Assembly (NCBI GenBank): GCA_014529385.2
Contig: CM043965.1
Coordinates: forward strand, 15,686,912-15,750,911
Reading direction: 5' to 3'
Source of the DNA: Adiantum capillus-veneris
Taxonomy: Eukaryota > Streptophyta > Polypodiopsida > Polypodiales > Pteridaceae
Length of the DNA: 64,000 bases
Part shown: positions 39,553 to 51,285 of the stretch, piece by piece
Numbering within the stretch: the stretch's first letter is position 1
How the letters are laid out: each line of letters starts with the position of its first letter
Made by a program: the position numbers and the translations under genes
Notes under the pieces: model-generated
What the model saw: the letters and a program-made list of their open reading frames with translations, nothing else
Told to the model about the DNA's origin: nothing
Databases searched by the model: none

Positions 39553-40397
39553 ACAAGTTTGCCTTTGAATTCGGCCATCGGCCATTGACTTCTGACCAAA
39601 TTTCATTCCTTAGGTTTGTGTATTTGTTAGGGATGTTAAGATGTCAACAACAGTGATCAAGGGTTTTATACTTGAAATAAGTTGCAGGCATAACGATCGA
39701 CTATAACAGGTCTAAGACCCATTTTTCAAATTCAAAAGAAGTAGAATTTGGTGTCTAGTTGGAGCAATCCCATGAGAAAGGTTATCATTGAAGCTTGGGT
39801 TTGAGGTCTTGGAGGTTTTCTAAATCTTGTTAGGATTGAGATATGGACAAGTGTCCTCCAAATCTCATCATCGCATATGTATCTATATTTGTTATGGATG
39901 TTAAATGTCTTAAATCTAAGAGTGATGAATCTATTAGATTTGAACAATTATCCAAATCTTATTTTCAAGCATGGATCTTTTTTGGGATTGACATTTGGAC
40001 GATTTTCCAAATATCATTCCCTAAGTCAGTGTATATGTTATGGATCAAAGATCTTGGGTTTTCCATTTCTTAGAAAAATGGACAATCGACCATAACTCAT
40101 ACAAGACCCGTAAAGTAAACTTAAAAAATAGATAATTCCGTAATTAGTTACATCAAACCCATGAAGCTTGTGTTTAAGATTTGGATGTTTTCTTAAATCT
40201 AGTTTGGGGGATTGAGGCCTAGACCATTGTCCAAATCTCATCCATAGGTTTTTATATCTATTAGAGATTTGAAGAATCCTAAATCAATGGTTGACAAGTG
40301 CATAGGATTTGGAAAATTGTCCAAATCTCATGTTCAAGCATGGATCTTCTTTAGGCTTGAGACTGGGACGATTTTCCAAAACTCATCTCTTAGGTTT
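39553..40397. repeat. Ancestral degenerate repeat, left half
   Basis: Recurring phrases such as CCAAATCTCAT, CAAGCATGGATC and TTAGG-TTGTGTATTTGTTAGGGAT, about 370 bp apart (39950 and 40320). The same phrases resume at 58310, so this was one stretch before CACTA copy 2 inserted. No gene is seen. The TTT target duplication is at 40395-40397. Confidence 0.65.
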
Positions 40398-40670
40398 CAC
40401 TACAACGCGTCGCGCAAAAATCGGTGTAGATACCAATGAGACAAAGTTAGTTTTAAAACTAAAAAGCGTTGAAATAGGCATTAGAAAAGACGTTGGTCTC
40501 GCGTTGTCGGTATAAGCATCGGTATATGTGGCATCGAAATATCCTATGAAATAAGCGTCTAAACAAGCATTCGTATACGTGCCGGTAATTTTATAGAATA
40601 TTCTGATGCATCTACCGAAGTGTGTATTGATGCCTATACCATACTCTGTACTGACGACCAAACTTGCAAA
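40398..40670. repeat. CACTA copy 2 3' terminal region
   Basis: After the CACTACAACGCG end come subterminal units of the type GTATAAGCATCGGTAT, TAAGCGTC and TTCGTATACGTGCCGGTA, and a TTTTAAAACTAAAAAGCG stretch that matches copy 3 near 57118-57145. The rest (40670-41150) has no gene. Confidence 0.7.
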
Positions 40671-41149
40671 ATTTTGTTGGGCAGAGAGGGTTGGGAACTA
40701 ATGCTGCATGTACTGTAGCAAAAGAAAACAGCCCTCTTTGCCCGAAGGAAGAGTGCACAAGCAACCACACTCCACCTATAAGCTGACACTAAAGAGTGAG
40801 TGTATGGCAATCTCGGCGGGTTCACTATGTGTAAAATTACCATATCATGTGTGTTTAAGACATGTTTGTAGAACCCCTCCTCTATGAATTTTTTTAAGAA
40901 TATAATGTACCCTTTTCTTTTAAAATCTGTACGTTTTTTTCAAGTTTGAAAAAATAATGCCCTTCTGTATATATATTTCTGTAAGTTTCAAGAAATTTAA
41001 ATACCCTTCTATTGAACTCACGTGATAGGTTACATTTTTATTAGGTGACCTCCCTGGGATGGCAATTAGAAAAATTGTGAGAATAACATAGCTACAAAAT
41101 CAAAAGTGTGATCATGGCATAACGGCAAAAAGATTTTATAACCATAATT

Positions 41150-41400
41150 AAAACATGAGTCAAAAATTGCAAACCATAAACATAACCCGTTTGTCATACC
41201 ATAACCATTACCATAACTTGCTTGTCATACCATAACCATAACAGCCATACCATCATTGCATGACCATAACCATAATCATAACCGTAACCATCACATGATT
41301 GTCGTACCATTATATCAAAACCATAACCTTAACTTGGCTGCCAAAGCTTAACCATAACATCTGTGCCATACCATAAACCATAAACATAAGCAATACAAAA
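41150..41400. repeat. CCATAACC array (3' subterminal, copy 2)
   Basis: Degenerate CCATAACC units on the + strand, i.e. GGTTATGG in the element's own direction. Equivalent to 5728-6066 in copy 1 and 56440-56770 in copy 3. Confidence 0.7.
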
Positions 41401-41561
41401 TTATACATATGCAAAAAATCAATGAGTGTGAGACTATATCAAGAAGACCACAACTACAAAAAAGATTGTACCAAGAAGACTATATAAATATGACTGGGTA
41501 AAACTGTATCAAGAAGACCCTAATGTATCAATGAAGATGATCTGGAAAAGGAAGGTTCCTA

Positions 41562-44250
41562 GTGGCACGATTGCGCTTGAATTGCAGGCGATCTGTCAAG
41601 CGTTGTTTCTTTTTCCCTTTGTACCTCTCTAGACACTTTAGCATGATGTCTGAGTTGAGAAGGCAAAATCTCATAACCTTTTCTCGCATTGTGATGTCCA
41701 TCTTCCTAACGATGCCTTGTCCCTACGGCTCGTCCCCTGTCACCTTGACGTGGACCTCAATAGTCCACATTCGGGGCATCTCTGGATCAATTGAGACCAA
41801 AAATCCACTAATGAGGACAAGAGACTCTTGTACAAGCCATCCTTCGGCCATGCTACGCTCGGGGAGAGCCCTTTGACGAACAAACCCATTTAAAGTCTTC
41901 ATAAATCTCTCCAAGAAGAACATCCATCTATTATGGACCACCCCAGCAACTGCAACTTCATCGACCACATACACAAGTACATGCATTTGGATGGTAAGAA
42001 TGTTTGTTGCAAAGTACTTCTCCACCATGCACACTGCTTCAATAAAATTTAAGTGTGCTGCATTGATGATGTCTTCTCTTCTCTCTTTTATCCAGCGTAC
42101 CAACTCATTGATTTGTAAATTGTTCTTCTAATGTCACCTGTCAAACAACCCTCTATGGCAATTGATAAGATGAACTGTAAAAATTTGTGCCAATCGTGGG
42201 ACTTAAGACCTCTGAGATTGTCATCTCTCGTAAAAGCCATTTTCAAACATCGCATGCACCCTGTGGGAGTCTTGAAAGAAGATATAGTCTTCTTCACTTG
42301 TTGCTCTTCTGCACGACTCAAAACCCATGGACCTTTTGGTATAGAAAAATTTTCATTGGGTTTAAGTCGAGGCCACATCTCAGGCATTCGACCCACAGCC
42401 TGCAGGTCATCTCTTTAGGCCTTGCTCTCCCTTTTTTCAGTCACGGTTTTCCATATGATCTCCCCCACATTCTTGAAGATGTGCATTGGGTCGAGCAAAT
42501 GATTAATCAACATGTCACTCCAGTACGGAAGTTCATGGAAAATAGAAAGTCTTTCCATTCCAGGTGACATCCAATTTCCCCTCTCCAGCCACATGTTTTT
42601 CCAATCGCTCGCTTTTAGTGGATGCATGTCATGTTTGCATATGTTTGGTCCATGTAGCTCATGTCCTTCAGGCAAAAATCTACCATGCTCCTCGTGAATT
42701 GTCTTGCTCAAATGCTCAGAGCGATGGAAGCCAAGTCGAGGACCACATTTTGGACATGCATGATTGCCCGAGTAACTCAAGTCTGAAACATCACAAAATT
42801 AAAATATAAAAGCGTTGGCATAGTCAGGAATCACATGTGTGTGAGGTTTTCAAAGGCACTTACCTGAGCACTCACCGAGCCTAGCCAATCGTGCATGGTC
42901 CACATGAGAATGCTTTGCACATGTACATTCTGTCGTCCGATTGGTTGGGACATATCAACCAGATCGATTCTTGTCCACAAGATTTGGAGCTCTTCTATAA
43001 GTGGTGCTAGATAGACGTCCATGTTCTTTGCTTTGTACTTTCTTGGGAAGATCAATCACAACATCAGATGGCCCTTCTTGATGGCTAGCCATGGTGGAAG
43101 ATTATAATTAACCAGACAAATAGGCCACGTGCTCCATGAAAAAATTTGTAATCCGAATGGGTTTACTCCGTCCATTGCCAGACCAAAGCAGATACATCAA
43201 GGCTCTTCTTAAATGTAGGCCAACTTTCCTCTATGTGCTTCAATGCAGGAGAGTCAGCAGGTACCCGCATCACATCATCTGTCAATCTAGTATTTGAGTG
43301 CCATGTCATCAAAGCGGCTATGGATTTGCACCTGAACATGCTCTTTATTCTTAGAATGATAGGAAAGTGTCGAAGGACCTTTGTAGGGATAAATTCTCCT
43401 TGTGTGTCCTCCCTGTATCTGTTTGATCCACAATTGGGACATTGTTCCAAATTTGCATACTCATTGCAAAAAAATATACAATCATTAGGACATGCATGTA
43501 TTTGTGATAATCCAAGCCCAAATTAGTAAGAAGCTTTTTAGCGGCTAGATGGGTAGGGACTTGTGATTCCCTTCTGGCAAGATTTTCTCATTGAGCAACC
43601 TGTCGTTACATGAACAAGTCAGCCCTTGATCACATTATTGAATTGTAATTTGCACTTTATCATGCTTAAGATACAACGTATTTACCTGAAAATCTCTGTG
43701 ATTGAGGCGTCAAACCAACCGTAGACAGACTGCAAATTAAGCATTGCCAACGTGGTACGGTTAACTAAGATTTTCGCACCACTGTAAAGCAGCATGCGTG
43801 CAAGACTTTGCATCATCTCGCCCTCTTTATCGTTGCTATCATGCCGTCGATATGAATGGGATGACTGAGGTTGGTCTGCAGTATTGCGTTCAATGTTGTC
43901 GTCTTCTATGTTTTCAATGAAGGGATCCATGTCAAAGAACGCGTCTAACATCTGCTCCATCTCTACTTCTTGAAATGCCACATCAGGTATTGGTTGGGAC
44001 GACTCAATCGATGGCTGATCGTTTGAAAATTGTCTTCTCTGAGATGAAGTTGGAGCAATATCTACTTGCGGAGTTTGAACTTCAGTCTCTAGACCATGAG
44101 ATTGATAACGTGGGTCTTGTAGTTGCTCTATCCAAAAGAGACCGTGATTGTGTATGTGTTGGTTGCAGATTTTTCATTTTCGAAAGATCTGATGCTTGCA
44201 ATGTGCACAAGGACACGCCATCCTATCGTCCATACTTTATCTACCAATGA
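41562..44250 (-). pseudogene. TNP2-like CACTA transposase, copy 2
   Basis: Best preserved copy, read from right. An MACPC-type zinc start lies near 44220. An acidic exon (43981-43685; EQMLDAFFDMDP, LNLQSVYGWFDASITEIFR) ends at a GTAAATAC donor. Then LGLDYHKIHACPND, CPNCGSNRYREDTQ and IKSMFRCKSIAALMTWHS (43540-43163). The frame change that follows shifts the family's MAMDxVNPFG block. Then MDVYLAPLIEEL, the SNHACPKCGPRLGFHRSEHL exon (42780-42415), LHGPNICKHDMHPLKASDW and YWSDMLINHLLDPMHIFKN. Next comes the DUF4218-like part (42396-41723: TPTGCMRCLKMAF, SHDWHKFLQF, IQMHVLVYVVDEVAVAG, RWMFFLERFMKT) and a basic end to 41562. At least three frame changes and several stops. Confidence 0.82.
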
Positions 44251-44279
44251 TGCAACAAATAATTAAAACACTCTAGTTG

Positions 44280-45253
44280 TTATAGCTACACACTACTAAG
44301 TACATGACAATACATGACAACCTCACATTCTCTAGCCAGGCCCGATCCCTGCACACCTCGATCTAGAGGTGCATGGAGATTAGGACCACAGGGTAATAAT
44401 CTTGTCTTTATTCGTCAATGACTATATATTAAGGTTCTTGAATTCTGTGTGCACTTTGGAAGTCCGATTGTGTTTTATCAACTATTTGTTGCTAGCTCTA
44501 ACAACTTCACATTCTCTAGCTAGGTCTGATCCCCGCACACCTCGGTATAGAGGTGCACGGAGATTAGGACCACAAGGTAATAATTTCGTCTTTATTGGTC
44601 AATGACTATATATTAAGGTTCTTGAAGTCTGTGTGCACTTATCAAGTCCGATTGCGTTTTTTCAAGTATTTGCTGCTAGCTCAAGCTCTAACAATCTCAC
44701 ATTCTCTAGCCATGTCCAATCCACGCATAACCTAACCTACAATCAAATTAAACCTAACCTATAACAAAACCTAACCGAAGTTTGTTTGCATTTTTGAAGT
44801 ACATGAGTCATTCTTGAAGTCCGTTTACATTTTTTCTACTATTTGCTACTAGCTCTAACCTAACCTATAATCTAACCTAACCTACAACCTAAACCTAACC
44901 TATAACCTAACCTAACCGAAGTCCGTTTGCATTTTTAGAAGTACACGAGTCATCTTCGAAGCCCGGTTACGTTTTTTCTATTATTCATTTGCCGCTAGCT
45001 CTAACCTAGCCTATAATCTCACATAACCTATAACCTGAACCTAACCTAACCTAACATAACCTATAACCTAAACCTAACCTATACGCTAACGTAACTGAAG
45101 TTCATTTGCGTTTTTTGAAGTACATGAGTCATCTTCGAAGCCCGTTTGCATTTTTCTACTATTTGTCGCTAGCTCTAACCTAATCTATAACTTAAACCTA
45201 ACCTAACCTATAACCTAAACCTAACCAAAGTCCGTTTGCATTTTTAGAAGTAC
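44280..45253. repeat. CACTA copy 2 5' leader repeats and TAACCT array
   Basis: TCACATTCTCTAGCC recurs at about 44323, 44507 and 44696 (period about 186 bp). Each of the first two units contains the CACACCTC / GAGGTG palindrome found singly in copy 1 at 2219. From about 44740 degenerate TAACCT/TATAACCTAACC units alternate with GAAGTCCGTTTGCATTTTT blocks, which are related to the satellite at 1-2058. It looks telomere-like but lacks the plant CCCTAAA unit. Confidence 0.75.
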
Positions 45254-45388
45254 AATGGACATTGTGTTCAGACAGTTAGAACTTATGGTATGGTGTGTAA
45301 ATCCGCTTAGGTTAAGCTGCTCCAAATTGGATTAGGATAGCAATTAGCCATTTCAATCCGCTTAGGGCTAGCCACCTAGGCTTAGCGT

Positions 45389-46575
45389 TGGTGCAACCAA
45401 AGTTGGTCTATGAAGGGAAGTGCTCTATGGCAAGCTATGGGTGCTAGCACGCGCATGGCAAAGGGCTAAAGCAGGAATGAAGGCCTTGGGAGAGCATGTC
45501 ATAGCAGAAGTGTATGTCTAACGCGATTTTTAAGGCCAAAAAAGGCCCCAGAATGGTCCAAGTGGAATAGCAAGTAAAGGTGCCCGAAATACTGAGTTAG
45601 TGTCATAGAATGTGGTCTTTGAGATGCTCTATGAGCCCGTCCAAACGGCTCGTCAAACGGAGCCCGGATGTGAGAGATGTGGCACCTTGAAGTGGGATGC
45701 ATTGCAGATTCTCGCCGGATCGGGCGGGTGCAAGTGGTTGGTGAGAGATGATGCGAGTTGATATACTTGAAGTGCTCGATTTGTGGAGCATGCCGGTCTT
45801 CTCGGATTGAGAAGCAAGCTCATAGATGGAAAGTTATGGCCACTTGAAAGTTTTCCGAGGGCCGAGTGTGTGCAAGGTTATCCGCATTAAAAGACGTGCC
45901 TCCAGGTGTTTTTCTGGCCTCGACCAGGTTTGACAAGGTAGCATGCAGTGCGGGGGGTCAGTTGAAAGCGACAGCTTGGAAATCGAAATCATGGGCGATT
46001 GGACACGCCAAGGAGAATGTAAGGCGGTCACAAGCATTTGTTTGGCTTTTGAGCGGTTTGGATGGACGGGCTCGAGAAGGTTGGTGTGTGGCAAATTGCT
46101 CATGGTTTCGAATCAACAAGATGCAATTTTGATGCATTTATGAGGTGGGTGTTTGGCAAACTCGGTACGGGGAAGCACCGACGGCATGGATCTTGTGCCC
46201 AAAAAATCCCTTTGTCGGTGGGTGTTAAAGTGAAAAAGGAAGTGGTACTAATACTTAAAGAGAGTACAAATGAGAAAAAGAGACTAAGCTTGAGCAAGTT
46301 GTCCGGGCTCTTGGTTAATAAAAGCTATCTTTTTCTTAGGAAAGGAGGAGTCTCAAAGGAGGAAAAAAAATGAGTATTATTGAGGGGGAAAAAGGAAGAA
46401 AAAGCAAGGGAGCAACGACGGCGCCGTCGTTGCCCCTTGGAACCAAAAGAAAGGAAAAAACTTTCTTTTTTAAGAGATGGGAGAAGGAGATTTATTGGAG
46501 AGGGAACAAGAAAAGGTGGAGGGAAGTTCTTTTTTGGACACACGCTCAAGGGATTTCGGCTCGAACAAGGAGAAG

Positions 46576-46618
<43 letters not shown>

Positions 46619-47100
46619 TTGGTGTGGAGAAAGCGGCCATGGGAAGCTTGATGCGGGGAGCTGGAGAGAGCTCGCCCTCGCACTTGTTCTTTGTGTGCGT
46701 CGATCTATGTCCATGGTTATATTGGTTTTCTGTTGTTGTTGAATGAAGCAAGTCCCCCCATTTTGAAACATGGGATCGCGTCGTGCCGGGTTTCCCTTCC
46801 CTCTTCTTCTCTGCTCTATTACAAGTGAATTCGGGTGTGTGTCAGCATTGTTGCCTCCCCTAACAGTGTGTGTGCAAAGACGGAGAGATTGTGTGTGGTG
46901 TTGTGTGCGAAGGGCGGCGATTGTTGGTGCATTTTCTATGGGTCTGGGTTGTGTTATGCTCTGAGTAGTCTCAGGTGAGTCTGTGTGAGCATGTGTGCGT
47001 GTGCGGTTTGGTGAGAAGTGCGAGTCGAAGGTGCTCGCCAAGTGGACTGGGATGTTGTGTGTGCCTTGGGCTATAGCAGGCAGCCGTGTTAGCACGCTGG
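45389..47100 (+). repeat. 5' LTR of the Tat-like element (right end uncertain)
   Basis: The first 613 bp align with 52668-53281. Because the 3' LTR is truncated, the right border is a guess; TGGTGCCCCCACGG near 47131 may be the primer-binding site. Contains a GA run at 46579-46616 and several low-confidence ORFs. Confidence 0.55.
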
Positions 47101-47203
47101 GTGCGTCCCCCATTCCCCCTCTCTATCTTCTGGTGCCCCCACGGAGGAGCACACTGATTGCTCCCAGTTAAGTGAACAGAAGCAGTTTTTAGTGTTGGTC
47201 GAC

Positions 47204-48412
47204 ATGGCGTCTTGAAGCCATGAGCCGATTTTTACAAGTGAAGAGAATCCTGATGAGTGGGTGGCAGACTTTGAGTTGTATATGTTGTCGTTGCGTATGC
47301 CGAATGAGGACAGCAAGATGCAGACAGTTCCTTTGGTGATGTGCGGGAAGGCAAAGTTAAGGTACGAAGCTTTGGAAGGTGAGCCGAGGCATGCTTGGCC
47401 GGCTCTGCGGGCGCGTTTCCTACATGATTTTCGCAAAGAAGCGTCCCCAATCGAGATGGATGTCAAACTGAAGGCACTCAAACAGGATGTAAGTGAAGAG
47501 TTCAGTTTGTTTTTGGATCGTTTTGAAGTGTGCTGGGCAAAGTTAGCGGGTGCCATGCAATTGGCCAATGGTGACTACTTCAAGCTCAATAAATTCATGG
47601 CATGCTTGCATCCTAAAGTGAGGGAGAAAGTGGATATTGAGAGCCCAAAAAACTATAATGGTGCGGTGGCCATGACAAAGGCAAAAAGCAGGAAAATAAA
47701 AAAGAAGATTGAACAGGGTGTGTCGGGCTATGAAGCAGTGGTCCAACCTTAGGGTCTGAGAGATGTGGTTCATGATGAGAACCAGGAAAACCGAGGTGTA
47801 GCTATTGTGCCACAAAACTGGGTGCGAACCGTGCAGGATTTGTCTGAGCAAATGCAAGAATTGCGGCTAAGCGTGATGGATAGAGGTCAACCAAGAGGAG
47901 CGAGGGGCAAGGCAAGGCCATTGCCTGGCCGGTGTTACAATTGCGGTGAAGGACACTATGCACCAGATTGCCCTCATCCGCTAAGAGAAAGAGGCGGTAT
48001 TTATCCACTGTTTGGTAGAGGTAGAGGCCAAGCACAGCTCAATGGCCCAAGGGAGCAGGTAGTTGAGAATCAAGTGCAGCCAGTTCCTCCGGATGGTGGT
48101 GGAGTCCCTAGGGTGAATATCATCGGAGTGGATAAGCAAGATGTTGAAGTCTTGGCCAACAAAAGAGCAAGGATGGAAAGAGAGACAGAAAACAAGCGGA
48201 AGACGAGGGCCCATAAAGGTAAAGAGAAAGTGTACGAAGGTAAGGAGAAACCGGAAACTAGCAAGAAGAGAAGACGTCTCAAAATCAAGCAAGTAGACTT
48301 TCAGCTAGGACGCGGCTACCCTGAATACGACCTGGTAAGCGACGTTCAAAGTCAAACGGCTAACATTACCTTTGGCCAGTTGTTGGTTTTAAATCTCAAG
48401 CTACAAAGATAG
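47204..48412 (+). pseudogene. Gag of the Tat-like element
   Basis: The ATG at 47204 opens MAS, then a TGA (47213) and ENPDEWVADFELYMLSLRMP. The core reads AKLRYEALEGEPRHAWPALR, RFLHDFRKEASPIEMDVKLK and FSLFLDRFEVCWAKLAGAM. A TAG at 47750 precedes CYNCGEGHYAPDCP, a complete CCHC zinc knuckle (C-x2-C-x4-H-x4-C), and a basic tail. One frame throughout, broken only by stops. Confidence 0.85.
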
Positions 48413-48868
48413 TGGTCTACCAATGTCATCACAAGGCTACCAAAGGCTAAGCGAAATGTGCATGCAATACAAAACATGGCATTGAGAGTGGGTAGCCCGA
48501 CGGATATCCTTCCTCTAGTGGATGCGGTCCTTGAAAAGAGGATGCAAGTTCAGGCCTATATAGACGGTGGAGCACAGGTTTGCGTCATGACGGAAGCGGC
48601 TATGAAAGAAACAGGTGTCAAAGTAGTAGCTAAATCAAATGTACACATGAGGATGGCTAACCATACCAAAGTGAGGTGTTTGGGCGTGGCTCAAGATGTA
48701 AGAGTGAAAGTGATGGGCATTGAGTGCCTAATAGATTTCTTTGTGATGAAAGCAGGTGATAATGTTTATCCAATCATCTTGGGTAGGCAATGGCTACTTG
48801 CAATAGGGGCTAAGCAAGATTGGGGAAGTAGGGTGTTTACCCTACCTGACAAGGAGAGAGGGAGATAG
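48413..48868 (+). pseudogene. Retropepsin of the Tat-like element
   Basis: Same frame as gag after a TAG at 48410. YIDGGAQVCVMTEAAMK has the catalytic Asp, ANHTKVRCLGVA lies in the flap area and YPIILGRQWLLAIGA is the second box. It ends at TAG (48866-48868), which is shown by the neighbouring duplication to be a changed CAG. Confidence 0.82.
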
Positions 48869-49138
48869 GTGGTGCTTGATTTGAAGACCAAAGAGAGCCA
48901 TTTTCACCCTGTGGCGGAGAGAGATGAAGGTGATACAACAAGCTATGTATACGAGACCAAGAAAGCCTATGATGAGGGCTACACAAATACTAAGAGGGAG
49001 ACAGGTGGTGCTTGATTTGAAGACCAAAGAGAGTCATTTTCAACCTGTGGCAGAGAGAGATGAAGGTGATACAACAAGCTATGAATACGAGACCAAGACA
49101 ACCTATGATGAGGGCTACACAGATACTGAAGAAGAGGG
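48867..49138. repeat. 136-bp tandem duplication in the Tat-like pol
   Basis: The segment beginning AGGTGGTGCTTGATTTGAAG at 48867 is repeated from 49003. 136 is not a multiple of three, so the duplication itself shifts the frame. The first copy is preceded by GGGAGAT, the second by GGGAGAC. Confidence 0.9.
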
Positions 49139-49277
49139 AAGTGAGGAGGATATGCTAAAGATAGATGCTGACTTGTTTGGGGTCACTGTTGAAGGCTCCC
49201 ATACAAAAGGGGAGGTGCAACCATAGGTTCATGGCATAGGTGAGGAGGAGGTAACTACTATGCTAAGCAACGATTTG

Positions 49278-49280
<3 letters not shown>

Positions 49281-49360
<80 letters not shown>
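49281..49360. repeat. (GA)40 microsatellite inside pol
   Basis: A perfect 80-bp run in the frame that leads to RT, encoding a Glu-Arg repeat with no parallel in the family. Confidence 0.95.
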
Positions 49361-49363
<3 letters not shown>

Positions 49364-50310
49364 CTATGTTGAGCTGTGTGCCTCTTTTCCGAATTTATTT
49401 GCGACAAAGTACAAGAATCTACGAGGGGCAAAGGGTGCAGAGCACAAAATAGTTCTTAAAGAAGGGTGCAAACCAAAGGTGCAGAAGCTAAGGAGGTTAG
49501 GGGAGATTCAGAAGGAGGCTCTTTGACAAGAGATTAACCAATTGTTAGATGCAGGTATCATATACCCCGTGAAGGAGTTGGAGTGGGTTTCTCCGGTGGT
49601 TATCACCCCTAAGAAGAATGGAAAATGGAGGGTGTGCGTCGATTACAAGTCCTTGAATGCAGCGACGAAAAGAAACCACTACCCGCTGCCGTTCCAAGAT
49701 GAAATCTTAAATCAGGTGGCAGGTCATGAGAGGTACTCTATTATGGATGGATTTTCAGGGTACTTTCAGATAGGGATTGCTCTTGAAGACCAGCTGAAGA
49801 TGACATTTATCTCTCCATGGGATGCTTTGCCTATCGTGCAGGATGCCGTTTGGTTTGGTGAATGCCTACGCCACCTTCCAAGACTGGATGAATAGGGTGT
49901 TTGGTCCCTATTTGGGTAGATTCATTAGAGTTTTCATGGATGACATTGGATGGTATAGCTCAAGGGCGGATCATTTGTCAAAGCTCCAGTTATGTTTTCA
50001 AAGGCTAGACAAAGAAGGAGGTCGGTTAAACCCTAAGAAGTGCAACCTTGAGCATAGTTGCTAGGTCATGTGGTGTCACAAAATGCAATTGAGGCAGATC
50101 CAGAAAAGGTCAAGGCGCTAGTCTTGATGGAGCCTCCCTCTAGTGTGCAAGGTTTGGCCTCCTTTGTACATAACCTAAAGTACTTGTCGCGTTTTTTTTT
50201 TGGATGCTGTCACAGTATGTGAATCCTCTCCAAAAGAGGGCTCAGCAAGTGCATGGCTTTGAATGGGATGAAGATGCTCAAGAAGCTTTTGACAGGGTGA
50301 AAGAAATTTT
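49361..50310 (+). pseudogene. Reverse transcriptase of the Tat-like element
   Basis: YVELCASFPNLFATKYKNLRG and, after a TGA (49523), EINQLLDAGIIYPVKELEW, VSPVVITPKKNGKWRVCVDY and SIMDGFSGYFQIGIA. A frame change near 49830 leads to MPFGLVNAYATFQDWMN and VFMDDIGWYSS, the catalytic box as FMDD. The thumb/connection part to 50310 is further shifted. Confidence 0.85.
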
Positions 50311-51285
50311 GTGTCAGCTGCCAATTGTGCCCTCCAAACCAAGAGGATGATTTATGTGGCACTGACGGTAGGTGCCGTGGCTATTGGGGCGGTGCTACTG
50401 CATAAGGTAGGAAGGAGCTATAAACCTATCTACTTTGAAAGCAGGGTGATAAGTCCTAGAGAGGTGGCTTACACTGAAGCAGAGCAGTGGGTCATGGCAT
50501 TGGTTTTTTCTTGTAGAAAGTTCAAAGTGCACCTCATTGTACGTAAGTTCTATGTGTTGACGGCTAACAATCTATTGCCAGAAATAGTGCTACACTTGAA
50601 GCCAGGGAAGCGGATCATGAAGTGGGTGATAGAATTGCAGGAATTCGAGTTCGAGTTCAAGATTGACCATACAAGTCGGTCCCATTTGGTGGACATTTTG
50701 GTCAGCAAAGCCGTGGATTTGCCAATTTATCCAAAGGTGGTACAAGATGAAGCCAAAGAGGAGCCCCACCTAATGGGATCTTTTACCATTCGGTTTGATG
50801 GTGCATATAGGAGGGTGATAAAGAAAGCTGGTGGAGGTGTGGTGATACACGATCCACATTGCAAAGTAATCTTCTCAAAAGCCTATGATTTGAAGGATGT
50901 TCATACCAACAATGAAGCAGAATATCTCGCCCTCCATCTAGGTTTGAAACAATGCGTCGAGTTTGGCATTTCTAGGTTGGTGGTCAAAGGTGATGCGTTA
51001 TTGGTCATCAAGCAACTGCTAGGCCAATGGCAGGTAAAGCGTAATTCCTTAAAACATTGGTTCTTTGCCATCAAAAAGTTGTTGAAGTTCTTTAGAGAGA
51101 TCCAGTTCAAGCATGTGAAGAGAGAGCACAACCAAGAGGCAGACCAGCTAGCAAGCAGTAAGGTGCAGGTACATGTCGCAGGTATATATGTGGCCCCAGC
51201 CACATACACAGGTAGGGAGTCATTGAAGGAGGTGGAAGATTTTTTAAGTACCGGGCAGTGTCCTCAAGGCAAAGGAGGAGGATAG
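50311..51285 (+). CDS. Degenerate RNase H plus archaeal-type RNase H
   Basis: 324-residue open frame. Residues 1-130 are the Ty3-type RNase H (ESRVISPREVAYTEAEQWVM); the position of its TDH motif reads TANN, so catalytic acids are missing. Residues 155-285 form a second RNase H of the archaeal/plant type: FTIRFDGAYRR (D163), VHTNNEAEYLALHLGLKQC (E204), LVVKGDALLVIKQL (D228) and VKREHNQEADQLAS (D278), all four acids present. In the Tat lineage this second domain takes over removal of RNA from the hybrid. The best-preserved part of the element. Confidence 0.88.
   Translation: MSAANCALQTKRMIYVALTVGAVAIGAVLLHKVGRSYKPIYFESRVISPREVAYTEAEQWVMALVFSCRKFKVHLIVRKFYVLTANNLLPEIVLHLKPGKRIMKWVIELQEFEFEFKIDHTSRSHLVDILVSKAVDLPIYPKVVQDEAKEEPHLMGSFTIRFDGAYRRVIKKAGGGVVIHDPHCKVIFSKAYDLKDVHTNNEAEYLALHLGLKQCVEFGISRLVVKGDALLVIKQLLGQWQVKRNSLKHWFFAIKKLLKFFREIQFKHVKREHNQEADQLASSKVQVHVAGIYVAPATYTGRESLKEVEDFLSTGQCPQGKGGG

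Noticed and set aside
44740-45250. Interstitial telomere array
   Set aside because: The units are TAACCT/TATAACC mixtures without the plant CCCTAAA repeat, and they occupy the subterminal position of a CACTA element.
46325-47113. 262-residue minus-strand ORF with long Ser-Leu and His/Thr-rich stretches
   Set aside because: It is antisense to the LTR/leader of the Tat-like element; its Ser-Leu repeats come from the GA tract.
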